Positions 1 to 8,226 of a DNA stretch of 32,059 bases are shown in pieces (position 1 is the first letter of the stretch; the number at the start of each line of letters is the position of its first letter). The position numbers were made by a program, and so were the translations under genes. Origin of the DNA: Nitrospinota bacterium (lineage in GTDB: Bacteria > Nitrospinota_A > UBA7883); the NCBI GenBank assembly GCA_029881335.1, contig JAOUMU010000026.1, forward strand, positions 1-32,059, written 5' to 3'. Under the pieces are notes generated by a model. The model saw nothing but the letters and a program-made list of their open reading frames with translations, had not been told where the DNA came from and ran no database searches.

Positions 1-1
1 T

Positions 2-2677
2 ATGCGCTATCCCCTGCAGACGGTGGAAGGAGTCTCCGAAGTGGCCAGCATCGGCGGATTCGTGAAGCAATATCAGGTGGAAGTGGACCCGGATGCCCTG
101 GCCGCCTACAACATCCCCCTTTCCCGTGTGAAAATGGCGATCCAGAGATCCAACAACGATGTCGGCGGCAGGCTGGTGGAGATGGGGGAGACTGAATATA
201 TGGTCCGGGGCCGCGGGTATATCCAATCGATTGAGGACTTGAAAATTGTCCCGATAGGGGTCGACAAGAATGGTACTCCGATCTATCTTGAAAACGTGGC
301 CAATGTACAGCTGGGTCCGGAACTTCGCCGGGGACTCGCCGAACTGAACGGCGAGGGGGAAGTGGCCGGGGGCGTGGTGATCATGCGGTTCGGCGAAAAC
401 GCTCTGGCCACCATAGAGCGGGTGCGCGCAAAGCTGGCCCAGCTCGGGGCAGGGCTTCCAGAAGGTGTGGAAATCGTTCCGGTCTATGATCGAGGTGACC
501 TGATCGAGCGGGCGGTGGATAACCTAAAGGAGAAACTGATCGAGGAATCAGTGGTCGTCTCGCTGATCTGTCTTCTGTTCCTTCTGCACGCCCGTTCGGC
601 GCTGGTGGCCATTCTCACTCTGCCGCTCGGCATTCTGATGGCCTTCCTGGTCATGAATTGGCAGGGGATCAACGCCAATATCATGTCGCTCGGCGGCATC
701 GCCATCGCCATTGGCGCCATGATCGACGGCGCCATCGTCATGATCGAAAACGCTCATAAACACCTGGAAGAGGGAGAACGGCGCAAGGGAGGTCCGCTTA
801 CAATCAATGAGCGCTGGCGGGAGACAGCCCAGGCGTCAAAAGAAGTGGGCCCGGCTCTCTTCTTCAGCCTGCTCATCATCACCGTCTCCTTTCTGCCTGT
901 CTTCACCCTGCAGGCGCAGGAGGGGCGGCTCTTCGCTCCACTGGCCTTCACCAAGACCTACGCCATGGCGGCGGCCGCCTTGCTGGCGGTGACCCTGGTT
1001 CCCGTCTTTATGGGGTATTTCATCCGGGGGAGGATACCGGCGGAGGATTCCAATCCGGTCAACCTTTGGCTCCACGCGATCCACTCCCCCCTGCTTCGGG
1101 TGGCCATAGACTGGCGCAAGGGAACACTTATCGCCGCAACGCTTATTCTCCTCAGTGGCGTTATCCCGGTTTCCAATATCGGTTCGGAATTCATGCCCCC
1201 CTTGGACGAGGGGGACATTCTATATATGCCCACCACTTACCCCGGCATCTCCATTACCAAGGCCAAGGAGTTGCTACAGCAGACCGACAGGATACTGAAA
1301 ACCTTTCCTGAGGTGAGCCATGTCTTCGGCAAAGTGGGCCGGGCCGAGTCCGCCACCGATCCGGCGCCCCTTTCAATGATCGAAACGACTATCCGTCTAA
1401 AGCCTAAAGACGAGTGGCCCGATCCATCAAAAACCACCAAGGAGCTGATGGATCAGATGGACGCGGCCATTCGTTTCCCTGGGCTGGCAAACGCCTGGAC
1501 CATGCCGATCAAGACCAGGATAGATATGCTCTCCACCGGTATCAAAACGCCTATTGGAGTCAAGGTCTCCGGACCAGACCTTGCCGTACTGGAAAAAGTG
1601 GCCGGGGAGATTGAGAGGGCCATGAAAATCCTTCCCGATACCCTCTCCGCTTTCGGCGACAAGGCGGCGGGCGGATATTACCTCGATTTCGATATCAATC
1701 GGCGGGAAGCAGCCCGGTATGGGCTGACCGTTGGCGATGTGCAAGACGTGATAGCCACCGCCATAGGCGGGATGAACATCACCGAAACAGTGGAAGGACT
1801 GGAGCGTTATCCCGTAAACCTGCGATACCCAAGGGGACTTCGGGACAACCTGCAAAACCTGAAGCGAGTACTCGTGCCAACTCCGACCGGGTCACAGATT
1901 CCCCTGTCTCTTGTGGCTGATATCAATCTAAGGCGCGGCCCTCCGGCCATCAAGACGGAAAACGCCCGTCCCAACGCCTGGATCTATGTGGACATCACGA
2001 CATCGGACATTGGAGGCTATGTGACCCGGGCGAAGAAGACCCTTGCCGATAAGGTGAAGCTCCCCCCAGGATATACCATAGAATGGTCGGGGCAGTTTGA
2101 ATATATGGAGAGGGCCGCCCAACGGTTGAAGATCGTGGTTCCGGCCACTCTGCTGATCATCTTTCTGCTCCTCTATTTTAACTTCCAGAACATGACAGAG
2201 CCGCTGGTGGTGATGCTCTCGATCCCTTTCGCCCTTATCGGGGGCTTCTGGCTGGTCTACCTTCTCGGTTACAACCTCTCGGTGGCTGTTGGCGTGGGAT
2301 TTATCGCGCTGGCGGGAGTGTCGGCGGAGATTGGGGTGTTGGTGCTGACCTTCATCGACCAAGCAGTGGAGAAAAAACGGAAAGCGAAAGGCCAGCCGCT
2401 ATCCGCCACAGAGATGCTCGCCGCCGTACATGAGGGAACGTCGCAACGGGTGCGCCCCATTGCCATGACGGCCACGGCTATTATAGCGGGGCTACTGCCC
2501 ATCATGTGGGGGAGTGGAACCGGCTCTGAGGTGATGCGGCGAATAGCGGCGCCAATGGTGGGAGGCATGGTGACCACGACTCTGCTCTGCCTGGTGGCGT
2601 TGCCTGTGATTTACGGATACCTGCTTAACTGGAATGAGAAACGACCCTTCCCGGCAGCCGTGTCGGATGGCGCCTAA
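2..2677 (+). CDS. cusA: CusA-type heavy-metal RND efflux pump, 5' end outside window
   Basis: Inner-membrane RND antiporter subunit of the heavy-metal efflux (HME) family. It would export Cu(I)/Ag(I) across the envelope with a CusB-like adaptor and an outer-membrane channel, neither of which is in the window. The 891 visible codons are open at the left edge. Family members have about 1040 residues, so the first transmembrane helix and part of the first porter domain are missing. Visible parts are the porter domain, the first TM block with GAMIDGAIVMIENAHK (the acidic proton-relay helix), the second porter domain with MPIKTRIDMLSTGIKTPIG, a signature of CusA rather than of CzcA (Zn/Co), and the final TM bundle ending in NWNEKRP. 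Monovalent-metal specificity is inferred from that motif and from the adjacent copper genes. A His/Met-rich periplasmic protein follows 27 bp downstream. Confidence 0.93.
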   Translation: MRYPLQTVEGVSEVASIGGFVKQYQVEVDPDALAAYNIPLSRVKMAIQRSNNDVGGRLVEMGETEYMVRGRGYIQSIEDLKIVPIGVDKNGTPIYLENVANVQLGPELRRGLAELNGEGEVAGGVVIMRFGENALATIERVRAKLAQLGAGLPEGVEIVPVYDRGDLIERAVDNLKEKLIEESVVVSLICLLFLLHARSALVAILTLPLGILMAFLVMNWQGINANIMSLGGIAIAIGAMIDGAIVMIENAHKHLEEGERRKGGPLTINERWRETAQASKEVGPALFFSLLIITVSFLPVFTLQAQEGRLFAPLAFTKTYAMAAAALLAVTLVPVFMGYFIRGRIPAEDSNPVNLWLHAIHSPLLRVAIDWRKGTLIAATLILLSGVIPVSNIGSEFMPPLDEGDILYMPTTYPGISITKAKELLQQTDRILKTFPEVSHVFGKVGRAESATDPAPLSMIETTIRLKPKDEWPDPSKTTKELMDQMDAAIRFPGLANAWTMPIKTRIDMLSTGIKTPIGVKVSGPDLAVLEKVAGEIERAMKILPDTLSAFGDKAAGGYYLDFDINRREAARYGLTVGDVQDVIATAIGGMNITETVEGLERYPVNLRYPRGLRDNLQNLKRVLVPTPTGSQIPLSLVADINLRRGPPAIKTENARPNAWIYVDITTSDIGGYVTRAKKTLADKVKLPPGYTIEWSGQFEYMERAAQRLKIVVPATLLIIFLLLYFNFQNMTEPLVVMLSIPFALIGGFWLVYLLGYNLSVAVGVGFIALAGVSAEIGVLVLTFIDQAVEKKRKAKGQPLSATEMLAAVHEGTSQRVRPIAMTATAIIAGLLPIMWGSGTGSEVMRRIAAPMVGGMVTTTLLCLVALPVIYGYLLNWNEKRPFPAAVSDGA

Positions 2678-2704
2678 AACATAATTCAGGAAAGGATCAT
2701 TACA

Positions 2705-3205
2705 TTGAATCTACTTAAAACATTATGCGCGGCCCTGCTTATGATGGCCTCCACTTGGGTGGCGCCCACCTGGGTGGCGCCCGCTTTTGCGGCCGACGAG
2801 GAGCATATGCATGGCGATATGCATGGCGGCAGGCATGCCGAAACTGGAATGGGTAAATCTATGGACAGCGAGAATAAGGGCATGCCAGGGATGTTCATGT
2901 CCACCAAGGATATTGATGGTTACACGGTCACGTTCCACGTGATGAAAGCGTCCGCAGGGACAAAGAACGATGGCTCTCACCATCTGATGATAAAAGTGGA
3001 GCAGGGAGGCAGCGCAGTTCCGGGCCTGATCGCGAATTCCAAAGTGATTCACCCGGACGGCAAGGAGGAGTCCAGGAAGCTCATGCAAATGGGGGACTGG
3101 ACGATGGCTGGGTATGACCTGGGGCACGAGGGGAAATACCAGCTGATGGTGTTGTTCAAGACCTCTGAAGGGAAGAAACACTTCGGTGGCGTCTTCTTCC
3201 CGTAA
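2705..3205 (+). CDS. His/Met-rich secreted protein, probable periplasmic metal binder
   Basis: A 166-residue exported protein of no family I can name. It starts at TTG with a good ribosome site (AGGAAAGGA) 7 bases upstream, 27 bp after cusA, so the two are probably cotranscribed. A signal peptide of about 29 residues ends at AFA-ADEE. The next 40 residues are rich in His and Met (HMHGDMHGGRH, then GMPGMFM), which suggests Cu(I)/Ag(I) binding. The C-terminal 110 residues look like a small beta-sandwich (GYTVTFHV, GKYQLMVLF, HFGGVFFP), loosely like the FixH/YtkA type. By position it may hand metal to the Cus pump, playing the part of CusF without being homologous to it. The signal peptide holds a tandem duplication (TWVAPTWVAP). 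Function is inferred from composition and context only. Confidence 0.8.
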   Translation: MNLLKTLCAALLMMASTWVAPTWVAPAFAADEEHMHGDMHGGRHAETGMGKSMDSENKGMPGMFMSTKDIDGYTVTFHVMKASAGTKNDGSHHLMIKVEQGGSAVPGLIANSKVIHPDGKEESRKLMQMGDWTMAGYDLGHEGKYQLMVLFKTSEGKKHFGGVFFP

Positions 3206-3273
3206 GAGATGTAGACTGATCGCGACGGGAGATGCGTGAGTTTGTTGTCCTGGGTGTGAGGGGCCCGTTGGCG

Positions 3274-3294
3274 CCGCCATCTACGTTCTGGCGG
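3274..3294 (+). terminator. Weak hairpin after the cusA-linked gene
   Basis: CCGCCA and TGGCGG form a 6-bp stem with a 9-base loop, followed by a short T-rich TTCTCG rather than a true T tract. It lies about 70 bases after the stop of the His/Met-rich gene and may end or stabilise that transcript. This is weak evidence. Confidence 0.25.
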
Positions 3295-3479
3295 TTCTCG
3301 AAAATAAGTGGTTATGAACCTGATATGCACTCTACCAAATCTTTGCGCCGGTAATTGGTTTCAATAGCAGATATGCTTTCAATCCACGATGGTCCATGAT
3401 AGCGTAGCTTAATGGTTTCCAGTCAACAGAACTCGTCTGGAGTCTCGCTGTGTGGACGCCTTTCCTGAGAGTGAGAATA

Positions 3480-3674
3480 ATGAATAGCGCTATGTTATGG
3501 CTGGCGTTGGTGGTCTTCGCCTGGGGTGTGGTGGCGTATGGGCTCACCACCGGAGTTTTACCGAACAAAAGCAACTGGATTCACAAGTCAGATTCGCCTG
3601 GCGGTTTTTGGATATGCATGGCCGCCTGGGTGTCCATGGCGTCATACTCTCTGTATAGATTGATCACTTATTAA
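3480..3674 (+). CDS. Small two-helix membrane protein, unknown
   Basis: A 64-residue protein not assigned to a family. The ORF track opens at 3450, but I prefer the ATG at 3480, preceded by GAGAGTGAG, because it places a hydrophobic helix directly at the N-terminus (MLWLALVVFAWGVVAYGL). A polar loop (PNKSNWIHKSDSPGG) follows, then a second helix (FWICMAAWVSMASYSLY). It is probably an inner-membrane protein with both ends on the same side. It lies between the Cus-type genes and the convergent copper operon, but nothing in it shows metal binding. The gene is probably real, on the strength of its two helices and its plausible ribosome site. Confidence 0.55.
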   Translation: MNSAMLWLALVVFAWGVVAYGLTTGVLPNKSNWIHKSDSPGGFWICMAAWVSMASYSLYRLITY

Positions 3675-3717
3675 ATTGATCTATCCTGACATGTCAGGTC
3701 CCTTCCGCCTGATCAAT
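3675..3717. repeat. Nested inverted repeats between convergent genes
   Basis: A perfect 14-bp palindrome CCTGACATGTCAGG (3685-3698) sits inside a 7-bp inverted repeat ATTGATC/GATCAAT (3675-3681 and 3711-3717). It fills the 51-bp gap between the small membrane gene (+) and csoR (-). No T tract follows on either strand, so it is not a standard intrinsic terminator. It may be a transcript-end hairpin or a protein site. Confidence 0.5.
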
Positions 3718-3725
3718 GGACTTCA

Positions 3726-3998
3726 TCAACCTGGCCGGGCGTAGCGGTCTATAAGGCTGAAAATCTCATCGATCTTTTCGTCCCCTTCTCCTTCTTCCAC
3801 GGCGTGTTTGACGCAGGTTTTGATATGCCCTTTCAAAATCTCCATATTCGCCTTTTTCAATAGCGACTGGATGGACAGGATCTGCTTAGAGATATCGACG
3901 CAATAGCGCTCCTCCTCCACCATTCTCACGATGCCGTCCAGTTGTCCGCGGGCTGTCTTCAGCGTCAGCAGCGCCGAGCCCTTCACATCCTGCAACAT
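3726..3998 (-). CDS. csoR: CsoR-family copper-sensing repressor
   Basis: A 90-residue all-helical repressor of the CsoR/RcnR family (DUF156). It binds operator DNA when metal-free and releases it on binding Cu(I). The Cys-His-Cys copper ligands are present at C33, H58 and C62, with the same spacing as the C36/H61/C65 set of Mycobacterium tuberculosis CsoR. This separates it from nickel/cobalt RcnR and formaldehyde FrmR. N-terminal Arg and Lys residues (LKTARGQLDGI) match the DNA-contacting helix. It is the last gene of copA-copZ-csoR, 11 bp after copZ. A CsoR-type operator lies in front of copA, so autoregulation of the operon is likely. Identification is strong. Confidence 0.93.
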   Translation of the reverse strand: MLQDVKGSALLTLKTARGQLDGIVRMVEEERYCVDISKQILSIQSLLKKANMEILKGHIKTCVKHAVEEGEGDEKIDEIFSLIDRYARPG

Positions 3999-4009
3999 GG
4001 CGCCCGCCC

Positions 4010-4228
4010 CTATTCGGCGGAGGCCACTGCGGTGGGAGTGTATCCCGCCTCACTGACCGCGTCTTTCAGGGCGATGTCGGTCACCTGTGGATTTACGGTC
4101 ACCTGAGCCTTCTTTCCTTCCAGGTCCACTTTCACATCACTCACCCCATCCACCTCGGTCAGCGCTTCGGTGACGTGGCGGACGCAGTTGTTGCAAGTCA
4201 TTCCTTCGATCGATATTGTCTTCTTCAT
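4010..4228 (-). CDS. copZ: Copper chaperone, single HMA domain
   Basis: A 72-residue cytoplasmic metallochaperone made of one heavy-metal-associated domain. The GMTCNNC motif supplies the two Cu(I)-binding cysteines. It would carry Cu(I) to the CopA ATPase and probably to the CsoR sensor. The ORF track starts at 4243, but the GAGGAG that overlaps that start is correctly spaced for the internal ATG at 4228 (MKKTISIEGMTC), so I use 4228. It lies 18 bp after copA and 11 bp before csoR in an evident operon. The fold pattern is typical, from the first beta strand through the C-terminal AGYTPTAV. Another small HMA carrier is possible in principle, but the neighbours make the copper role very likely. 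Confidence 0.93.
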   Translation of the reverse strand: MKKTISIEGMTCNNCVRHVTEALTEVDGVSDVKVDLEGKKAQVTVNPQVTDIALKDAVSEAGYTPTAVASAE

Positions 4229-4246
4229 CTCATTTCTCCTCATGGT

Positions 4247-6754
4247 TTAGTTGAATCGTTTCAGTCTCAAGGCGTTTGTCACCACCGATACCGAACTCAT
4301 GCTCATGGCCGCCGCCGCGAAAGCAGGCTGGAGCAGAGGTCCACCGAAGAGGACCAGCGCTCCCGCCGCCACTGGTATCCCCAAGATGTTATAGAAAAAC
4401 GCCCAGAACAGGTTCTGCTTTATATTACGCACCATTGCCCGGCTCAGCCTCACGGCCCGGGCCACTCCGCGCAGGTCGCCAGACATCAGCACTATATCGC
4501 CGGTCTCCATGGCCACGTCTGTTCCGTGCCCCATGGCGATCCCCACATTCGCCCTCGCCAGCGCCGGGGCGTCGTTGATTCCGTCTCCCGCCATGGCCAC
4601 CTTGAGCCCCTGCTCCTGCATCTCGCGCACGATTCGCTCCTTATCTTCGGGCAGAGCCCTGGCAGCCACTTTATCTATCCCCGCATCGGCGGCGATGGCT
4701 TTTGCGGCGCGTTCGGAGTCCCCGGTGATCATCATGGTGGTGATCCCCATCGCCTTCAGCCCCGTGATCGCCTCACGGCTGTTTTGCTTGATCGGGTCCG
4801 CCAATCCCATTATCGCCGCCAACATGCCGTCGACAGCAAGGGCCAGGGGAGTTTGTCCCTTCTCTTCCAGGAGTTCGAGGATCGATTCCGCTGGAGCCAT
4901 ATCAGCGCCTTCCAGTTTCACATAATCAGGTTTGCCCACGATCACTCGCTGACTCTCCACCACACCCTCCACACCGAAGCCTGGAGTGGATTTCACATCC
5001 TCGGCCATGTGCGCATGGATGCCTCGCGTTTGCGCCCCCTTCACCACGGCCCTGGCCAGTGGGTGCTCGGAGCCAGACTCCACCGCCGCAGCCATCCGCC
5101 ACAGCAAGTCTTCATCGAATCCGTTGAGAGGATGGAACGAGACCACCGCCGGATTGCCTTCCGTTATGGTGCCGGTCTTGTCGAACACCACCATGTCCAC
5201 CTGATTCAATATCTCCAGGGCGGCGGCGTCCTTTATCAATATGCCCATCTCCGCTCCACGCCCAGAGCCCACCATTATGGCGGTGGGAGTGGCCAGCCCC
5301 AGCGCGCAGGGGCACGCGATGATCAATACGGAGATGAATATGGTGAGCGCGAAGGTGAAGGGCTGGCCCGACAAGAGCCATGCCCCGGAAGATAGCAGAG
5401 CCACCGCCAGCACCACCGGCACGAAGACGCCGGACACCTGGTCCGCCAGTTTGGCGATAGGCGCCTTGGAGCCTTGAGCGTCCTCTACCAGCTTGATTAT
5501 CCGGGCCAGGGTGGTTTCCGCGCCAACCTTCTCCGCGCGTATCTCTATGGCGCCCTCGCCGTTGATGGTCCCGCCGGTGATCTTCTCCCCCGGTTTCTTG
5601 AACACAGGCATGCTCTCACCCGTCAGCATGGACTCGTCGACCGTGGTCTCTCCCTTCAGCAAAGTCCCATCGGTGGGTATCTTTCCTCCTGGGCGAACAA
5701 GTAACCTGTCACCATGGGCCACATCCTCCAGGGGGATGGTCCTGGTGATTCCGTCTTCTATTAAAGTGGCTTCCGCCGGGGCCAGGGTCATAAGGCGCTT
5801 TATCGCCGAGGAGGCGTTTTTCTTTGCCCTATCCTCCAGGTACTTGCCCAGCAGCACCAGGGCGATGATCAGCCCCGCCGCCTCAAAATACAGATCATGG
5901 ACCATGTGATGGTTCCCGCCGAAGATGGCCACGGTCCCGGTAATTGAATACAGGGCAGCGGCGCCGGTGCCCATGGCAACCAGGGTGTCCATGTTCGGCC
6001 CCCCATGGATGATGGCGTTGTAGCCGGATGTGTAGAACCTGCGACCGGCGAAAAGGATTGGCAAAGTGAGAAGCAACTGGAATAGTGCGAATCGGACAGG
6101 GCTGGTTTCCGGCGCTATAAGGTCCGGCAAAGGCATTCCCGCCATCGAACCCATGGTGACAATACCCAGCGGCACGGCAAACCCCGCAGCCAACGCCAGA
6201 TTGAATATTGGGCGATGGATCAACGGCTCATCCGGCTCCTTTTGGGCGTGGGCGTCCAGCGCCTGGTAGCCTGCCTTCTCTATAGCCTTTTTCAGATCGG
6301 ACAATCTGGCTCTGGACGGATCGTATGTGATGGTGGCCTTTTCCGTGGCCAGGTTCACCGCCGTCTCCACCACACCATCGGTGTTTTTCAGTTGACGCTC
6401 GATCCTGGCCGAGCATGCGGCGCAGGTCATGCCGCCAACAGGGATGACTACCTTGGCCGGGGCAGGTTCGGAAGCGATGTAACCCGCCTTTTCCACTGCA
6501 TGTATCACCATGTCCCTGCTCAGCTCCGGGTCACCTGGGATGACCACCAGCTTTTCGGTCATAAGGTTGACGGTAGCCTTGGCCACGCCGGGGATTTTTT
6601 TCACATGGCGCTCTATGGCGCTGGCACAGGAGGCGCAGGTCATCCCCTGGATGTCGAAGGAGATCTTTTCCATTCCGATTGATGGGGCAGCGGTTGGCGT
6701 CAGATCGTCGCCCGGTTTCAATTCTGAATCCAACAATTTCGCGTCATTGCTCAT
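4247..6754 (-). CDS. copA: Cu(I)-exporting P1B-type ATPase
   Basis: Inner-membrane ATPase that pumps Cu(I) (and Ag(I)) out of the cytoplasm. The 835 residues show two N-terminal HMA domains (CxxC at C40/C43 and C111/C114), eight expected transmembrane helices, the CPC transport motif (IACPCALGLATP), the phosphorylation site DKTGT, the SEHPLA motif of the nucleotide domain, TGE in the actuator domain (LTGESMP) and GDGINDAP in the hinge. A GGGAGG ribosome site lies 9 bases before the ATG. It is the first gene of copA-copZ-csoR. A sigma70-like promoter and a CsoR-type operator lie just upstream. The two-HMA layout and the SVSVVTNALRL C-terminus are typical of bacterial CopA. No key residue is missing. 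Confidence 0.96.
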   Translation of the reverse strand: MSNDAKLLDSELKPGDDLTPTAAPSIGMEKISFDIQGMTCASCASAIERHVKKIPGVAKATVNLMTEKLVVIPGDPELSRDMVIHAVEKAGYIASEPAPAKVVIPVGGMTCAACSARIERQLKNTDGVVETAVNLATEKATITYDPSRARLSDLKKAIEKAGYQALDAHAQKEPDEPLIHRPIFNLALAAGFAVPLGIVTMGSMAGMPLPDLIAPETSPVRFALFQLLLTLPILFAGRRFYTSGYNAIIHGGPNMDTLVAMGTGAAALYSITGTVAIFGGNHHMVHDLYFEAAGLIIALVLLGKYLEDRAKKNASSAIKRLMTLAPAEATLIEDGITRTIPLEDVAHGDRLLVRPGGKIPTDGTLLKGETTVDESMLTGESMPVFKKPGEKITGGTINGEGAIEIRAEKVGAETTLARIIKLVEDAQGSKAPIAKLADQVSGVFVPVVLAVALLSSGAWLLSGQPFTFALTIFISVLIIACPCALGLATPTAIMVGSGRGAEMGILIKDAAALEILNQVDMVVFDKTGTITEGNPAVVSFHPLNGFDEDLLWRMAAAVESGSEHPLARAVVKGAQTRGIHAHMAEDVKSTPGFGVEGVVESQRVIVGKPDYVKLEGADMAPAESILELLEEKGQTPLALAVDGMLAAIMGLADPIKQNSREAITGLKAMGITTMMITGDSERAAKAIAADAGIDKVAARALPEDKERIVREMQEQGLKVAMAGDGINDAPALARANVGIAMGHGTDVAMETGDIVLMSGDLRGVARAVRLSRAMVRNIKQNLFWAFFYNILGIPVAAGALVLFGGPLLQPAFAAAAMSMSSVSVVTNALRLKRFN

Positions 6755-6808
6755 TGTTCAAACCTCCCAATTCGGCAGATAATCCGAAACATTCATTAAT
6801 GTCTATGG

Positions 6809-6830
6809 CCCCACCCCACCAGGGGAGGGG
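6809..6830 (-). promoter_or_regulatory. CsoR-type operator
   Basis: The sequence CCCCaCCCCaccaGGGGaGGGG is an imperfect palindrome in which 8 of 11 base pairs match. It has the C-tract/G-tract layout described for CsoR operators, including the M. tuberculosis cso operator. It lies from about +5 to +26 of the predicted transcript and 55 bases before the copA ATG. The match to CsoR sites is from memory; the palindrome is seen directly. Confidence 0.7.
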
Positions 6831-6841
6831 ATTTCATCTAC

Positions 6842-6870
6842 AATCTACTCCCTCAGCACGAAATTGTCAA
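6842..6870 (-). promoter_or_regulatory. Promoter of the copA-copZ-csoR operon
   Basis: On the minus strand, a perfect -35 TTGACA (6865-6870) is followed after exactly 17 bp by a -10 TAGATT (6842-6847). Transcription would start near 6835, immediately before the CsoR-type operator. This is the best sigma70-like promoter in the window. Confidence 0.7.
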
Positions 6871-7090
6871 TTTATGTTTGAAGGTTGTAAGCGATCACTG
6901 TTATCTTCAAATGGAATCAGAGTTAGCTTCAATTGTCTTATGTAACTGTACGTTACTGCTAAACTGATAATTACGCCCCCCTTTTCGCCGGTTTCTCCAC
7001 TTTTCAAAGCGGCTTTCAGGGGCTATTAAGCGCTCCTTTAGCGGCGCGACAATATTTTAGTGTGGCACTGACTAAGGGAGGTTTACAGAT
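6871..7090. other. Non-coding DNA between the copA promoter and mobA
   Basis: Together with the promoter, operator and copA leader this makes a 336-bp gene-free stretch. I see no supported gene. It contains one short inverted repeat, GTAAC-TGTAC-GTTAC at 6942-6956. No clear intrinsic terminator for the mobA transcript, which would end here, is visible. Confidence 0.5.
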
Positions 7091-7669
7091 TCACCCCCTC
7101 TCCAGCCGGGCCAGGTCCGCCTTGCTGTTGACGTTGATGAATGATTCCAGTTCCGGCTCCACTTGCCGCAATTCATCTTCGCCTATCAGCGTCTTCTCGA
7201 TGGCGCCGCGGAACTCGTCGAACTGGATTGAGACGGCTTTGATCCTGTCGAGATGTTTTTCCACGGCGTTTTTGCGATACACAGCAAAGAGACCCTGCTC
7301 CCGTGCCGCCGTCAATGGGATTACCGCGTCGCCTGAAACGCCGACCGACCGGCGGATGACGAAATCCACCATGGCTGGGGAGGCCAGTGGCATGTCGCAT
7401 GCCAGGAGGAATATCTCGTCGGCGCCGGTATGGTGGAAGGCCGCATGGAGACCGGACAGGGGACCCATCCCCTTTATCACATCGGTGAACACCGGATGGC
7501 CTGAGCCCAAGTATAGCTCCGGATTGTTGGCTATGATAACCACTGAATCAGCCGCCACCGCGGCCTCCAAAGCCCAGGCCACCATTGGCTTTCCGCGGAA
7601 TAGCGCCAGGCCCTTCTCTCCGCCGCCGAACCGTCTGCTGGCGCCCCCTGCCAGCACCGCGGCGATCAT
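7091..7669 (-). CDS. mobA: Molybdenum cofactor guanylyltransferase
   Basis: Transfers GMP from GTP to molybdenum-molybdopterin to form the MGD cofactor of DMSO-reductase-family enzymes; cytoplasmic. The 192 residues, a normal length, begin with the nucleotide-binding signature LAGGASRRFGGGEKGLALF. The DMPLAS motif follows at about residue 100, where the aspartate would help bind Mg-GTP. It lies 28 bp downstream of moaE on the same strand and is probably cotranscribed with it. No other Mo-cofactor gene (moaA, moaC, moaD, moeA) is in the window. A related NTP-transferase with a CTP substrate (MocA) is possible, but the motif spacing and the moaE neighbour favour MobA. Confidence 0.9.
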   Translation of the reverse strand: MIAAVLAGGASRRFGGGEKGLALFRGKPMVAWALEAAVAADSVVIIANNPELYLGSGHPVFTDVIKGMGPLSGLHAAFHHTGADEIFLLACDMPLASPAMVDFVIRRSVGVSGDAVIPLTAAREQGLFAVYRKNAVEKHLDRIKAVSIQFDEFRGAIEKTLIGEDELRQVEPELESFINVNSKADLARLERG

Positions 7670-7697
7670 GGGCGGGGGGAGTTACTTCCGGCACAGG

Positions 7698-8114
7698 TCA
7701 TGGATGCTCCTCCACCCAGTGGCTGCCATCGGTAGTAAATTCTTTTTTCCAGATGGGGACCCGTTTTTTCAGTTCATCGATCATCCATTGGCAGGCGTCG
7801 AAGGCGGGGCCCCGGTGGGAGCCGACCGCTACTATCAGGACTATATTCTCGTTTATCCCGATCTCTCCGGTTCTGTGGATCACCAGACATCCGAGGATGT
7901 CGAACCTGTTCATGGCATCCTTTTCCAGCCGGTCCAGTTCTTTCTCCGCCATGGCCGGGTATGCTTCAAAATCTAGCTTCACCACATCCTTGCCTCTGGA
8001 GAAGTCGCGCACCATTCCCAAAAAGGAGACGACACCACCGGCGCTTTTGTACCTGGAGGCGAGGGACCGGATTTCCGTGCCGATATCGAAATCCTCGTGT
8101 TGAATTCTGGCCAT
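7698..8114 (-). CDS. moaE: Molybdopterin synthase catalytic subunit
   Basis: Large subunit of molybdopterin synthase. It converts cyclic pyranopterin monophosphate to molybdopterin using sulfur from the thiocarboxylate of MoaD. The 138 residues are slightly shorter than the roughly 150 of E. coli MoaE. Visible signatures are GGVVSFLGMVRDFSRG near the N-terminus, the HRTGEIGINE segment, HRGPAFDACQWMIDELK and the catalytic-lysine region KRVPIWKKEF. It is first in a two-gene moaE-mobA arrangement. Its partner moaD is not in the window and must be encoded elsewhere. Identification is firm. Confidence 0.95.
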   Translation of the reverse strand: MARIQHEDFDIGTEIRSLASRYKSAGGVVSFLGMVRDFSRGKDVVKLDFEAYPAMAEKELDRLEKDAMNRFDILGCLVIHRTGEIGINENIVLIVAVGSHRGPAFDACQWMIDELKKRVPIWKKEFTTDGSHWVEEHP

Positions 8115-8226
8115 GAGAGGTCTCCGATGTTAATTGTCTATTGGAGGATTATCGCCGCAACGGGGGCGGATTGTAAGAGATAATTCCGGCGGCGCGAGAA
8201 GGGAGAGGAGAGGGTGGTGGCGCCCC

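Noticed and set aside
4175-5395. 406-codon plus-strand ORF
   Set aside because: It lies opposite copA/copZ, whose motifs are all intact, and has no family character; it is a shadow of GC-rich codons.
6942-6956. Inverted repeat GTAAC-TGTAC-GTTAC near the copA promoter
   Set aside because: Only 5-bp arms, about 70 bp upstream of the -35 box; too weak to call a regulator site.
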